Assembly (NCBI GenBank): GCA_035642125.1
Contig: DASQSZ010000435.1
Coordinates: forward strand, 1 to 64,000
Direction: 5' to 3'
DNA from: CALAED01 sp937891035
GTDB taxonomy: Bacteria; Actinomycetota; Actinomycetes; Streptosporangiales; Streptosporangiaceae
Length of the DNA: 64,000 nucleotides
The translations under genes and the position numbers were made by a program. Below the pieces are notes generated by a model that ran no database searches, was not told the origin of the DNA, and worked only from the letters and a program-made list of their open reading frames with translations. Below, piece after piece: positions 18,107-26,460 of the stretch (position 1 is its first letter; the number at the start of each line of letters is the position of its first letter).

Positions 18107-18770
18107 TCATCGCCGGCCGCTGCGCGAGCACTAGCTCCACGGTGCTCGTCTGGTCGATCCATGCGCGCGTCCGGGGGCAGATCGCCCCGACCACGAACAG
18201 CAGATCGGCATAGTCGGCTTGGAGGTCTCGGTCATATATCGCCTTATGATGCGCCAGCTGGTTCCGGAGCTGGTGGAGCCGGGCCACCCGCGCCGAGACG
18301 TCCTTGCGTCGCGGCGGTCGAAGGCCCGGAAAGGCGTGCCTGAGCGCAGGCGTCCAGAGGCTGCCTTCGTATCGTGACGTCAGCAGATAACGCCAGAACC
18401 CAAAGCTCAGCTCGGAGACGATGCGCCCCGGGGTGACTGGCCGACGGGCCAGCCTGATTCGCCGCCTCGCTTCTGTAATGTCCTGACGTCGTCGAATATC
18501 GAGGACCCCGGCAGGGTCGTCGTACCAGAAGCCGCGTCGATCAAGAGAAGCGTGCCATCGGGTGAGCTCGCGATCCAAAGCGTTGCGGAGCACGACTTCG
18601 AGGCACTGAAGTGAGGCGTAGAAGGCGGCGCTGATCGCCGTGTTCCACTCGTACAGGCTGAGTGTCTCAGCGTGTCGGCCACTTGTGATCCGGTCATAGG
18701 AGGACAAACGCTCGTTGGACAAGCGCGAGCGCAGTGTGATCACGTGTGAGGGGTTGGTGACATCGAACAC
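18093..18770 (-). CDS. Abi_2 family abortive-infection protein (HEPN fold)
   Basis: A 225-residue AbiD/AbiF-like protein. The N-terminal half is helical with SLYEWNTAISAAFYASLQCLE; the C-terminal RLHQLRNQLAHHKAIY carries the HEPN RNase signature (R-N-x3-H near residue 173). Family knowledge: Abi-like HEPN proteins arrest growth during phage infection by cutting RNA. AT-richer codons and weaker GC bias than the neighbours suggest transfer. Immediately upstream lies a duplicated structured element described separately, a candidate RNA partner. Confidence 0.8.
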   Translation of the reverse strand: MFDVTNPSHVITLRSRLSNERLSSYDRITSGRHAETLSLYEWNTAISAAFYASLQCLEVVLRNALDRELTRWHASLDRRGFWYDDPAGVLDIRRRQDITEARRRIRLARRPVTPGRIVSELSFGFWRYLLTSRYEGSLWTPALRHAFPGLRPPRRKDVSARVARLHQLRNQLAHHKAIYDRDLQADYADLLFVVGAICPRTRAWIDQTSTVELVLAQRPAMISPN

Positions 18771-18779
18771 GATGAGCTA

Positions 18780-18960
18780 TCCTTAGGGCATACACCCCGG
18801 ATGGCCTCTGCTCGCAAGCCGCCGGGGTTTCGCTTTCATTGAGTAATTTCCCCATTACTATCAGTGTTGACCTTGTCACGTCCAACGGACAAGGTTGAGC
18901 CCGGTCCCGGACGACCTCTCCTTTGCAAGCCACCGGGGTTACCGTTTGTCTGGGCTCAAT
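18780..18960 (-). ncRNA. Candidate structured RNA upstream of the Abi gene (two repeat copies)
   Basis: Two imperfect copies of a 40-45 base element lie at about 18793-18836 and 18904-18947. Both share GACCTCT or GGCCTCT, then GCAAGCC, and end CCGGGGTT, so each folds with CCCGG pairing CCGGG. Copy two is closed by perfect 8-base arms at 18895-18902 and 18952-18959. Between the copies ACCTTGTC pairs with GACAAGGT across a 10-base loop (18870-18895). A structured abiF RNA has been reported upstream of Abi_2 genes in other bacteria; equivalence is inference, and transcription is assumed to be toward the Abi gene. Confidence 0.5.
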
Positions 18961-19136
18961 AGGTCGCGCAAATCGATCCAAAAGAGGCCTTTCGGCCCAT
19001 CCGTACGAACGCCTAACTCGTCGCTCGTTTGGGAACTCTGTATGAACGTTGTCGCTCCCGCGACGGGCTGGTGGCCTTGGCGGTCATGACTCGACGCCAC
19101 AATCAGCAAGGAGGCTGCGCCTGCGCGAGGCGCTGG

Positions 19137-20531
19137 TCAGGCGGGAATGCCTATGCGCGTCGCGAACGCGCGCAATCCAGGCAGGGAGCCGCGCCGGTCG
19201 ATGCGCAACAAGTCGGCGGTCATGCGATGGACCGGAGGGCGGTAGCGGACCTCGGCGGGTGCCGCCCGTTCGGCGGCGAGGAGCGCCCGGTAGCAGGCTT
19301 CTGGCTTTCCCCACTGGTGCCAGGCGCGGGCGACATCGATCCAATAGCGGCCCTGCCGTTCCCGGGTGGGAATCGACGCCGGGGGCAGCGTCTGGGCGTG
19401 GGCGATGGCGGCGCCGTTGTCGCCGAGGACTTGGGAGATGCTGACCTCGAACAAGGTGACGTTGGTGGGACCGAAGGCAAGGTGGCGGTGGTTCGTGTCG
19501 CGGCCGAGCCTGGTCGCGGCGGCTCGGGCCGCGTCGATGAGGTCATGGGCTTCGGCGCGGTCGCCGTCGACCGCGGCGGTGTAGGCGGCGGTCTGCAGCA
19601 AGGCCCCGTACATCGACAGCTGTTCCGGAGCGGCGTCGCGGCGGGGAACGATGTCGTCGGCGGTGGCGATGAGGAGTTCGCGGGCCCGGCCGGCGCGGCC
19701 GGTACGGCGCATGACGGTGGCGACGCCGCGTCGGGCGTCCGCGAGCGCGAGCACGTCACCAGAGGATTCGGCGGCCTGGGCGGCCCGGTCGGCGCTAGCC
19801 CAGGCGAGTTGGTCGTCGTTGAGCTTGACCATGAAGGCCGATGCGACGATGTAGACGTTGGCGAGCGCCGCCTCGGCGGCCAGGTGTGCGTCACCCTCAG
19901 CGTGGTCGCGGGTGACCATGGCGGCGGCGATCAAGTCGGGCAGTTGTTCGGCGAGGCGGTCGTAACGGGCGTCCTGGAACATCTGGCGAGCACGGGCGAC
20001 GGCCTCAGACAGGGCTGGCAGGGGCAGTGGGTCGGCGGTGGCGGGGCGGCCGTACAGCAATGACTCCAATCCAGCGGCGGCGTCCACCGGGCGCGCAGCG
20101 GAGTGGGACGGCCGGGCGGGTAGCCCCAACGTGCCGGTGGCGGCCAGCCCCGCACTGACCAGTAGCTCACGGCGACGCACCGGGTCCTCACCGTCCTCCC
20201 TGCGCTCACCCACCACCGTAGAACTCCGAGCCGCGGCAGACGGCGGAATCGGCATGGCGTGTCGCGGCGAGTCGCCGGTGACGGGAAGCAGGCCGAGGGC
20301 CTGCGGCGGAATGGCCAACGCGGCCGCGAACCGGCGTAGCGTCACCACGGTGAGAGGGGCCTGGCCTCGTTCAAGCCGGGAAATCTGAGAGGCCGAGTAG
20401 CCAGCCTTGCGTCCCAATCCGGCTAACGTCAGGCCCTGGGCCTGGCGGGCGGCACGCACGAGCGCGCCTACATCGAAATCGCCGGCGCCGCGGCCGCGAG
20501 CGTGGCGATGCCGGCGTGGCCGCGGATCCAA
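19137..20531 (-). CDS. XRE-type HTH regulator with TPR-like sensor domain
   Basis: The helix-turn-helix at about residues 16-70 reads ALVRAARQAQGLTLAGLGRK, AGYSASQISRLERGQ. A variable linker and a long alpha-helical, tetratricopeptide-like C-terminal half follow (ALALADARRGVATVMRRTGR, AYTAAVDGDRAEAHDLIDAA). I prefer a TTG start at 20531 because GGAGG lies 6 bases upstream; the frame stays open to 20624, so a longer form is possible. It diverges from a tiny-peptide/methyltransferase unit and resembles the second regulator at 21979. Such actinobacterial regulators often control small-peptide operons. The ligand may be the peptide, but this is inference. Confidence 0.82.
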   Translation of the reverse strand: MDPRPRRHRHARGRGAGDFDVGALVRAARQAQGLTLAGLGRKAGYSASQISRLERGQAPLTVVTLRRFAAALAIPPQALGLLPVTGDSPRHAMPIPPSAAARSSTVVGERREDGEDPVRRRELLVSAGLAATGTLGLPARPSHSAARPVDAAAGLESLLYGRPATADPLPLPALSEAVARARQMFQDARYDRLAEQLPDLIAAAMVTRDHAEGDAHLAAEAALANVYIVASAFMVKLNDDQLAWASADRAAQAAESSGDVLALADARRGVATVMRRTGRAGRARELLIATADDIVPRRDAAPEQLSMYGALLQTAAYTAAVDGDRAEAHDLIDAARAAATRLGRDTNHRHLAFGPTNVTLFEVSISQVLGDNGAAIAHAQTLPPASIPTRERQGRYWIDVARAWHQWGKPEACYRALLAAERAAPAEVRYRPPVHRMTADLLRIDRRGSLPGLRAFATRIGIPA

Positions 20532-20701
20532 TCCACTCCTCCGCGTCAGCGGTCCCTCTCTCACAGTAAGCGCCACCCACCGGATCGGCCAGACGTTTGC
20601 ATGGTGCGCAAACCGTTGCCGCAACGCGCAACGTGCCTTCCTTGTCGGGCCGTATAGCGGCGTCCTGGACGCATGAGCAAATCACCATGGAGGTGTCCAC
20701 A

Positions 20702-20764
20702 ATGGCAACGCCAGCGCTCACATCGGCTGGCGCGACCGTCCCCTGCTGCGGACATTGCGGATGA
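20702..20764 (+). CDS. Very small Cys-rich peptide (20 residues)
   Basis: ATG at 20702 has a near-perfect ribosome site GGAGGTG ending 6 bases upstream. It codes MATPALTSAGATVPCCGHCG and stops. The hydrophobic, Ala/Thr-rich N-terminal part and the CCGHCG tail look like a RiPP precursor or a metal-binding leader peptide. It lies first in a unit with the zinc-ribbon protein and methyltransferase and is transcribed away from the XRE/TPR regulator. No family was recognised. An overlapping 73-residue frame from 20673 is an alternative with no clear ribosome site. Confidence 0.4.
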   Translation: MATPALTSAGATVPCCGHCG

Positions 20765-20903
20765 CTTCCGTTTCGCGCGTCACCAACTATGTGACGGTAT
20801 TGATGCCTTCAGTGGCGACGCCGCGCCGTTCAACAGCAGGCCCACACCCGGTATCTCGTCTTTCGGCCGATCATCGACGTGGGCGGACAGGTAAGAGGCG
20901 ATC

Positions 20904-21029
20904 ATGGGAAAACACAAGAAAGAAGAGGACTGCTCGGCGTGCAATGGCAAGGGCGGGTCCTGGAAGACCAATGACGGTGAGAGGTTCTGGCAGAACTGCG
21001 TCCTTTGCAACGGATCGGGGAAACAGTGA
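20904..21029 (+). CDS. DnaJ-type zinc-ribbon mini-protein (41 residues)
   Basis: A 41-residue protein with two CxxCNGxG knuckles, CSACNGKGG and CVLCNGSGK, as in the cysteine-rich domain of DnaJ, separated by a KTNDGERFWQN loop. ATG at 20904 follows an AAGAGG site. Its stop overlaps the GTG start of the methyltransferase gene (GTGA), so the two are translationally coupled. The Asn-Asp-Gly loop is a typical site of isoaspartate formation, and the coupled gene is an isoaspartyl-methyltransferase homologue, so this protein may be its partner or substrate. That link is inference. Confidence 0.75.
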   Translation: MGKHKKEEDCSACNGKGGSWKTNDGERFWQNCVLCNGSGKQ

Positions 21030-21865
21030 ACGCTCGCGAGGCTTTCAAGGCAGTGCCAAGAAAGTTGTTCATCCCTGACGAGATCTTCGTGCCCAATGAC
21101 GTCGGCTGGCTCGTGCCGTTGCGGCGTTCCGACGATCCGGAACGCTGGCACAAGTATGTGGCGGCCGATGACGCGATCGTGACGCGAACCCGGTTTGCCC
21201 CTGCCATCCCGGCCGAATTGTGCGATGCCGCGACAGGGAGAGGGGTTGAGGCGACCAGTTCGAGCAGCGCCCCGTTCATCATGGCTCGTCTCATCGACGC
21301 CTTGGAGCTTCAGCCGGGCATGCGCGTGCTGGAGATCGGGACCGGCACGGGCTATAACGCCGCCGTCCTGGCCCGTCTCCTGGGAGCTGAGAACGTCATC
21401 AGCGTGGAAATCGACTCCGTGGCCGCCGACCGTGCTCGGTCAGCGCTACGGGAAGCGGGATATCCCGTTCGGGTGGTCACCGGGGATGGTGAAGATGGCT
21501 ATCCGCCGGCCGCGCCGTATGACCGGATCATCGTCACCGCATCCGTGCACACGGTTCCTATGACGTGGGTGGAGCAGACCCGGCCAGGAGGGATGATCCT
21601 GGCGCCTTGGGCGCCCACATTCCATCCGGACTGGCCGTTGTGCCGCCTTACCGTACGAGCGGATGGGAGCGCGGCGGGGCGTTGTATCGGTCCGGCACCG
21701 TTCATGCCGCTTCGTGCGCAGCGAGTACGGGCGCACGCCGTAGACGAGGCCGAAACGAAGTGGACGGAGGCCGGCAAACCCGACTGCACCAGGTACGGCG
21801 TTAGCGTCACGCCCGAGGGGCAGCAGCAGGTCTGGTTCGACTCACCCGACAACGTCATCGGCTGA
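21026..21865 (+). CDS. Protein-L-isoaspartate O-methyltransferase-like protein
   Basis: A 279-residue PCMT-family enzyme. The SAM-binding motif VLEIGTGTGYNAAVLARLLG lies near residue 105, with the acidic VISVEID strand next and YDRIIVTASVHTVP as motif II. The N-terminal region (TSSSSAPFIMARLIDALEL) matches the pre-motif segment of repair-type PIMTs. GTG at 21026 overlaps the mini-protein stop. PCMT relatives either repair damaged aspartate or make isoaspartate or aspartimide in RiPP pathways. With tiny peptides upstream and TPR regulators on both sides, a RiPP role is possible. Confidence 0.85.
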   Translation: MNAREAFKAVPRKLFIPDEIFVPNDVGWLVPLRRSDDPERWHKYVAADDAIVTRTRFAPAIPAELCDAATGRGVEATSSSSAPFIMARLIDALELQPGMRVLEIGTGTGYNAAVLARLLGAENVISVEIDSVAADRARSALREAGYPVRVVTGDGEDGYPPAAPYDRIIVTASVHTVPMTWVEQTRPGGMILAPWAPTFHPDWPLCRLTVRADGSAAGRCIGPAPFMPLRAQRVRAHAVDEAETKWTEAGKPDCTRYGVSVTPEGQQQVWFDSPDNVIG

Positions 21866-21978
21866 GCGGCCGGGGCTGCGAATGAGCGCGACGCAATCAC
21901 TAGGTAATGGGTTCGATACGAGCAGTGATATTCGAGGATAGGGTTGGTCTCCCAGCTTGATGAACGGGGGAGGTCGCG

Positions 21979-23367
21979 GTGGCCGATCAGTGGCGGGACG
22001 ACGAGCCCATCGACGAGGTGATCGCCAGGGTACGCGTCGATCGGGGGAAGTCGCAGCAGGCCTTGGCCGAGGACATCGCCCGCGTGTCCGGTGATCCTCG
22101 CGTCACGAGGGAGTACGTCAGCAGGTGGGAGAACCGCAAGCGTATTCCGACCCCGTACTGGCGAGAGCATCTCGGCCAGGTGCTGGGAATTCCTGGTGAC
22201 GTACTCGATCGGGCCGCCGCCGTCGCGCGGATGCGGCGCGCCGCCGGTCAACGACCAGTGGTCACCTCGATGGCACCGGTCATGGCAGACACCTATACGG
22301 ATGACTCGTCCCGCACACTGGAAGAAACCCTCGACCTATGGGATGAGCTCATGCGGCGACGCAACTTCCTCGGCGGTGCGGGGTCCATCGCCGCCACGAC
22401 GCTGCTGCCGGGCGGCCTGCCCGCCGCAGCCGCGGCTTTGCCGTCGATCTCTGACCGAGCAGAGTTGTTCGAAACCTGCGCCCGGCTGACCGTTTCCTAC
22501 CGTCAGATGGACAATCTCCTGGGGCCTTCAGCGGTGTACGAGCAGGTGATAGACCATCACCGACGCTTGTCGGCCTTGTTACAGCAGGCGCGCACCGAAA
22601 CCGATTCCCGTCGCCTCGGCCGGCTCGTGACGGATTCGGGAGATTTACTGGCTTGGCTGCACGTGGACCTGGATCGGCGCGACCAAGCAGCGGTCCTGTA
22701 CCGGCAGGCGGCCGAGGCCGCCCGCGAAGTCAGCGACGTAAGCCGCCAGGCGTACCTGGTGGGCCGGATGAGCAGCACGTTGTATAACTCTGGCCAACGC
22801 GATCAGCTCCCCTTGGCGATGAGCCTCGCCCAGGCAGCCGAGCACATCGCTGGTACAGCGGCGACACCCAGGGTCCGATCATGGCTCGCCATGACCTGCG
22901 CCCAGACGCACGCAAGCAAAGGCGACGAGCGAGCTTGTCACGCGGATTTGGAACGTGCCGTCAAACTTATGGACGAGGCCGAAGGCGAACCTCGCGAGGA
23001 CTACATCGCATTCTGGCGGCCGCCGTATCTGCACAGGTCGATTGGGCGAACCTTGCTCAGGCTGGGTGAGAGCAAGGCGAGCGCGGTCGGTGACGCATAT
23101 CGAGCGATCGATCAGGCATTGGGCATGTGGCCGCAAGCGGCGGTCCGAGACTCGGCGTCGGTACTAATAGCCGCAGCCTCGGCGCGGCTGGCGCAGGTAG
23201 AGATTGCCGAGACGGCTCGACTGATTGGCCGTGCGCACGAGATCACCATCAAGACTGGGTCATCTCGGCTCATGCGAGATATCTCGGATCTGCGGGCGCG
23301 GATGCGGCCGTACCGGCATACGCGGGCGGTGCGGGAATTGGACGAGCGGCTGCTGACGAATCGATAA
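21979..23367 (+). CDS. XRE-type HTH regulator with TPR-like sensor domain
   Basis: A 462-residue regulator. The HTH near residues 15-60 includes DRGKSQQALAEDIARVSG and VTREYVSRWENRKRIPTPYW. Then comes the segment RRRNFLGGAGSIAATTLLPGG, typical of this actinobacterial family, and a helical TPR-like half (AAVLYRQAAEAAREVSDVSR, LAQAAEHIAGTAATPRVRSW). GTG at 21979 lies 5 bases after GGGGAGG. It resembles the regulator at 19137 in domain plan but not closely in sequence. It may sense a peptide or control the methyltransferase unit upstream. Confidence 0.85.
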   Translation: MADQWRDDEPIDEVIARVRVDRGKSQQALAEDIARVSGDPRVTREYVSRWENRKRIPTPYWREHLGQVLGIPGDVLDRAAAVARMRRAAGQRPVVTSMAPVMADTYTDDSSRTLEETLDLWDELMRRRNFLGGAGSIAATTLLPGGLPAAAAALPSISDRAELFETCARLTVSYRQMDNLLGPSAVYEQVIDHHRRLSALLQQARTETDSRRLGRLVTDSGDLLAWLHVDLDRRDQAAVLYRQAAEAAREVSDVSRQAYLVGRMSSTLYNSGQRDQLPLAMSLAQAAEHIAGTAATPRVRSWLAMTCAQTHASKGDERACHADLERAVKLMDEAEGEPREDYIAFWRPPYLHRSIGRTLLRLGESKASAVGDAYRAIDQALGMWPQAAVRDSASVLIAAASARLAQVEIAETARLIGRAHEITIKTGSSRLMRDISDLRARMRPYRHTRAVRELDERLLTNR

Positions 23368-23472
23368 CGGCCCTGGCCACGTCAGTGGCCGCCACGCTGG
23401 CCCTGCCTTACTCAGGCTTAATCGCGATTATCTGGTCCGCACCATCTGAGGAGCGGGCAAAGGGATCACCGA

Positions 23473-23883
23473 ATGAGCGTGAGCGTCATTGAGGGGCGGG
23501 CCGGATCGGCCATGGGTGTCGAGATCAAGCTGTGTGGGGTGCCCGAATCCGCACGGCGGGCGCGCGAATTCGTCCGCGCGCACATCATCGCATGGGGCTT
23601 TTCCGAGGGGGCGGACGACGCGGCGCTGATCGCCGACGAGCTGGCGAGCAACGCGATCGAAGCCGCCCCGGAAGCGCCGTTCGTAGTGTCGCTGCGGATG
23701 GTCGGCCGGGTGCCCTTGTTAGAGGTCGCGGACAGTTCGCCGGAGCGGCCGGTGCTCCAGGAGCCCGATTTCCTGGCGGAGTGCGGGCGTGGCCTGCACA
23801 TCGTCGACGCCTTGTCGCTGGCCTGGGACAGCCAGCCGATTCCCGGCGGGAAGGTGGTCTGGGCCAGGCTGAGGACCCGGTGA
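23473..23883 (+). CDS. Anti-sigma-like ATP-binding protein (HATPase_c, RsbW type)
   Basis: A 136-residue GHKL ATPase domain. The N box is IADELASNAIEAAP near residue 60, and the G1/G2 region is DSSPERPVLQE then ECGRGLHIVDAL. Single-domain proteins of this type are serine kinases for anti-sigma antagonists or stand-alone regulators common in actinomycetes. ATG at 23473 follows AAAGGGA. Its TGA shares one base with the next ATG, coupling it to the small HTH gene. Confidence 0.85.
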   Translation: MSVSVIEGRAGSAMGVEIKLCGVPESARRAREFVRAHIIAWGFSEGADDAALIADELASNAIEAAPEAPFVVSLRMVGRVPLLEVADSSPERPVLQEPDFLAECGRGLHIVDALSLAWDSQPIPGGKVVWARLRTR

Positions 23884-24122
23884 TGGCCGGTCACCGCACG
23901 ACGCCCAAGGCGCCGCTCGATCACGAGCCCGCGGCGATCACGTACGTGCGCGAGCAGGCAGGCCTGACCAAGACGCAGGTCGCCGCCGCGTGCGGTGTGT
24001 CGCTGAGCCTGATCAGCGAGATAGAAGCGGGCACACGTAACGCCACCCCGGCGATGATCATCAAGCTCGCGAATGTGCTCAATTGCCCGCGCGTGGTGCT
24101 GGAGCGGAAACGGAATGGCTGA
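23883..24122 (+). CDS. Small XRE-type HTH protein
   Basis: A 79-residue protein that is almost entirely one helix-turn-helix: YVREQAGLTKTQVAAACG, SLSLISEIEAGTRNATPAMI, with a basic tail. ATG overlaps the stop of the HATPase gene by one base. In actinomycetes HATPase genes often sit beside an XRE and a DUF397 gene; here the HTH is downstream and very short, with no sensor domain. It may autoregulate the pair. Confidence 0.82.
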   Translation: MAGHRTTPKAPLDHEPAAITYVREQAGLTKTQVAAACGVSLSLISEIEAGTRNATPAMIIKLANVLNCPRVVLERKRNG

Positions 24123-24164
24123 TCCAACGCCAAGCCCAAGGACTTCGTATCTGACGGTCGCCGC

Positions 24165-25334
24165 TCACGAGTCGATGATGCGAAGGACGCCCGGAGCCGC
24201 GAACAATCGGGCGTAGGGACGGCCTGTGCGCTCCTGGAGGATGCCAAGATCCGCCAGGCGTTTGATCGCCGAGTTCGCCGCCTGGTACGTGACTTTGTGT
24301 ATTTTGGCGGCGAGGGTGGGCGTGATGACCGGATAGCCAATGAGATCCGCGGCGATGTTGACGGCAACCCCCCGGACTTTGGCCGACTTGAGCCTGCCGA
24401 CCGTCTCCTCTTTCCAGGCATGGAGCGCGTCGATCTTCTCGATGGCTCCGATTGACTGCGCATGAACGGCCTGGCAGAAGAAGCGGATCCATTCATCGAA
24501 CTGGCCGGTGGTACTACATCGGAGAAGGTGATCTTGATATGTGGTGCGGTGCTGCTCTAGCCAGGGAGAAAGGTTCAGGACCGGCACGCGGAGCTCCCTA
24601 CGCCATCCCAGCTGGAGGACGCAAACGAGTCGTCCAAGCCGGCCATTGCCGTCCGCGAACGGGTGAAGTGTCTCGAACTGGTAGTGGCCGAGTGCCATCT
24701 TCACCATGAGTGGAAACTTGTCGTCACGGTTGATCCACTCGAGCCAGGCCTCGATGCCGGCCTGCAGTTGGTCTCCTGGCGGCGGTGGGACGAACCGGGC
24801 GGTCTCGATTGTCCCACCACCGCCGATGTAGACCTGGATCTTGCGGATGCGTCCCGCGTCGCTTGTCTCCCCCCTTGTTCCTGCCACCAGCGTCTTCTGC
24901 AGGTCGCCGAGAAGCCCCAGGGAGATCGGGTAGCTTTCGATCCAGGAGAAGGCATGCTCGGCGGCCTTCACGTAGTTGACCACCTCGGCCACAGCCGCCG
25001 TGCGATCGCCTTCGCCAAGAAGCTCGCCTTCCAGGACATCGGTGAAAGCGGCGTAGGTGCCCTCCAACGCAGAAGTACTCACGGCCTCGCGGCGAATCGC
25101 GGGCCTGGCGAGCAACGACGGGTTGGGTAGCCGGCAGGCGGCCTCGTCGAGTCTGGCCACAGCTGCGGTCGCCTCCGTGACGGCACGATAGGTCTCCTGC
25201 TCGAGTTCAAGGTCGGCCGGCAGCAAGTCGGGAAGGAACGCCTTGTGGTTGTACGTTTTCCCCGTCCTGCCATCGACACCGTTGATGGCCACAAGCCTGC
25301 CAACCGGCGAGCTCGCGAGCGCTTCAAGATCCAC
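24165..25334 (-). CDS. Fic family protein (AMPylase-type) with winged-helix tail
   Basis: A 389-residue protein with an N-terminal Fic_N-like region, the inhibitory-helix-like segment SALEGTYAA (S/T-x3-E) near residue 91, and the active site LHPFADGNGRLGRLV (HPFx[D/E]GNGRxxR) near residue 220. The C-terminal part (YPVITPTLAAKIHKVTYQAANSAIKRLADLGIL) is a winged helix. Fic proteins transfer AMP to hydroxyl groups on target proteins; self-inhibition is expected from the SxxxE motif. GTG at 25334 follows CGGGGA. The promoter contains palindromes of CTTGAA, which the winged helix could bind. Confidence 0.9.
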   Translation of the reverse strand: MDLEALASSPVGRLVAINGVDGRTGKTYNHKAFLPDLLPADLELEQETYRAVTEATAAVARLDEAACRLPNPSLLARPAIRREAVSTSALEGTYAAFTDVLEGELLGEGDRTAAVAEVVNYVKAAEHAFSWIESYPISLGLLGDLQKTLVAGTRGETSDAGRIRKIQVYIGGGGTIETARFVPPPPGDQLQAGIEAWLEWINRDDKFPLMVKMALGHYQFETLHPFADGNGRLGRLVCVLQLGWRRELRVPVLNLSPWLEQHRTTYQDHLLRCSTTGQFDEWIRFFCQAVHAQSIGAIEKIDALHAWKEETVGRLKSAKVRGVAVNIAADLIGYPVITPTLAAKIHKVTYQAANSAIKRLADLGILQERTGRPYARLFAAPGVLRIIDS

Positions 25335-25389
25335 TTGAGTCCCCGACTTGACTTGAAATCCCAGCGTGTAATTTAAAGCATACCGGCTA

Positions 25390-25422
25390 GGACTTGAATT
25401 CTGAGTTCAAGATTTCAAGTCC
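25390..25422. promoter_or_regulatory. Inverted repeat upstream of the Fic gene
   Basis: Perfect 9-base arms GGACTTGAA (25390-25398) and TTCAAGTCC (25414-25422) flank a 15-base centre that has another TTCAAG. Further ACTTGA copies lie at about 25333-25354, next to the Fic start. A clustered palindrome like this is a likely operator, possibly autoregulatory. Confidence 0.5.
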
Positions 25423-25429
25423 TGTCATC

Positions 25430-25474
25430 GTGGAGCTCGTGGAGCTCGTGGAGCTCGTGGAGCTCGTGGAGCTC
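25430..25474. repeat. Five perfect tandem copies of a 9-bp unit (GTGGAGCTC)
   Basis: The unit GTGGAGCTC is repeated five times without change from 25430 to 25474, followed by GTGG. It lies in the gap between the Fic gene and coxM. Each unit contains the SacI-type palindrome GAGCTC. It would vary by slippage and may change promoter spacing for coxM; no gene is supported across it. Confidence 0.9.
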
Positions 25475-25569
25475 GTGGGGGAAGGGCCGAGGCTGACCGG
25501 GCGGGCTTGGTTAAGGGAACGCTTATCTGGCTGTTGCCGGGGCCTGGGCGGGGGACGAGGATCCCGGGC

Positions 25570-26460
25570 ATGCAGGTACCCGCGCATTTCGAATACAGGA
25601 GGGCCACCAGCGTCGACGACGCTCTCGAGCTGCTCGCCCGGCACGGCTCGGAGGCCTGGGTGGTCGCTGGCGGCCACAGCCTCCTGCCGATGATGAAGCT
25701 TCGCCTGGCCCAGCCCGACGCCCTCATCGATATCAACGACATCGGCGAGCTGTCCTACATCCGAATGGAGGACGGCGATCTGTGCCTGGGCGCGATGGTC
25801 AGGCACGCCGAGCTGCTCGCCTCCTCCGTTGTCGGCGAGCATTTCCCGATATTTCATGACGCGGAACGGGTGATCGCCGATCCCATCGTCCGCAACAGGG
25901 GAACGATCGGCGGCTCGCTGTGCCAGGCGGACCCGTCCGAGGATCTGTCAGCCGCGTTCGGGGCCGTCCGGGCGACGGCCGTGATCCGGGGGCTCGACGG
26001 TGAGCGCAGGGTGCCGATCCGCGAGTTCCACACCGGGCCGTACGAGACGGTGGTGGGCTCGGGCGAACTGCTGACCGAGCTGCGGGTGCCCATCAGGCCG
26101 GGCGGATCGAGCGCGTACGAAAAGGTGGAGCGGCGGGTCGGCGATTGGCCGCTGGCCGCGGCCGGGGCCGCCATCTGGCTCGACGGCGACGTGGTCAGCG
26201 AGGTGGGCATCGGGCTGACCGCGGTGCGGGCGCCGCACTTCGTCGCGGCGGCGGCAGAGGACTTCCTGCGGGGGAAGCCGGCCACCGAGGAGAACCTGGT
26301 CGCGGCGGGCCAGATCGCGGCCGACAACTGCGACCCGTCCTCCGACCAGCGCGGGCCGGCCGACTACAAGCGGCACCTGGCGGGCGAGCTGACGACGCGG
26401 GCGCTGCGGCGGGCCGTGGCCGGGGCCCAGGCGGGAGCGGGAGCGGGAGGATTGCGATGA
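25570..26460 (+). CDS. coxM: Aerobic carbon monoxide dehydrogenase, medium (FAD) subunit
   Basis: A 296-residue flavoprotein subunit. The FAD-binding motifs are VAGGHSLLPMMKLRLAQP near residue 31 and RNRGTIGGSLCQADPSED near residue 109, as in CoxM. It passes electrons from the FeS subunit to the quinone pool. ATG at 25570 matches the usual family length; the frame is open further upstream but without a good site. Order M-S-L with ATGA overlaps is the canonical form I arrangement. Confidence 0.93.
   Translation: MQVPAHFEYRRATSVDDALELLARHGSEAWVVAGGHSLLPMMKLRLAQPDALIDINDIGELSYIRMEDGDLCLGAMVRHAELLASSVVGEHFPIFHDAERVIADPIVRNRGTIGGSLCQADPSEDLSAAFGAVRATAVIRGLDGERRVPIREFHTGPYETVVGSGELLTELRVPIRPGGSSAYEKVERRVGDWPLAAAGAAIWLDGDVVSEVGIGLTAVRAPHFVAAAAEDFLRGKPATEENLVAAGQIAADNCDPSSDQRGPADYKRHLAGELTTRALRRAVAGAQAGAGAGGLR

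Noticed and set aside
18780..18960. tRNA or CRISPR interpretation of the repeats near the Abi gene
   Set aside because: No cloverleaf or CCA end, and only two imperfect copies with unequal structure, not a repeat-spacer array.
20673..20894. 73-codon frame overlapping the tiny Cys-rich peptide
   Set aside because: No ribosome site before its ATG and mixed codon bias. Kept only as an alternative to the 20-residue peptide.
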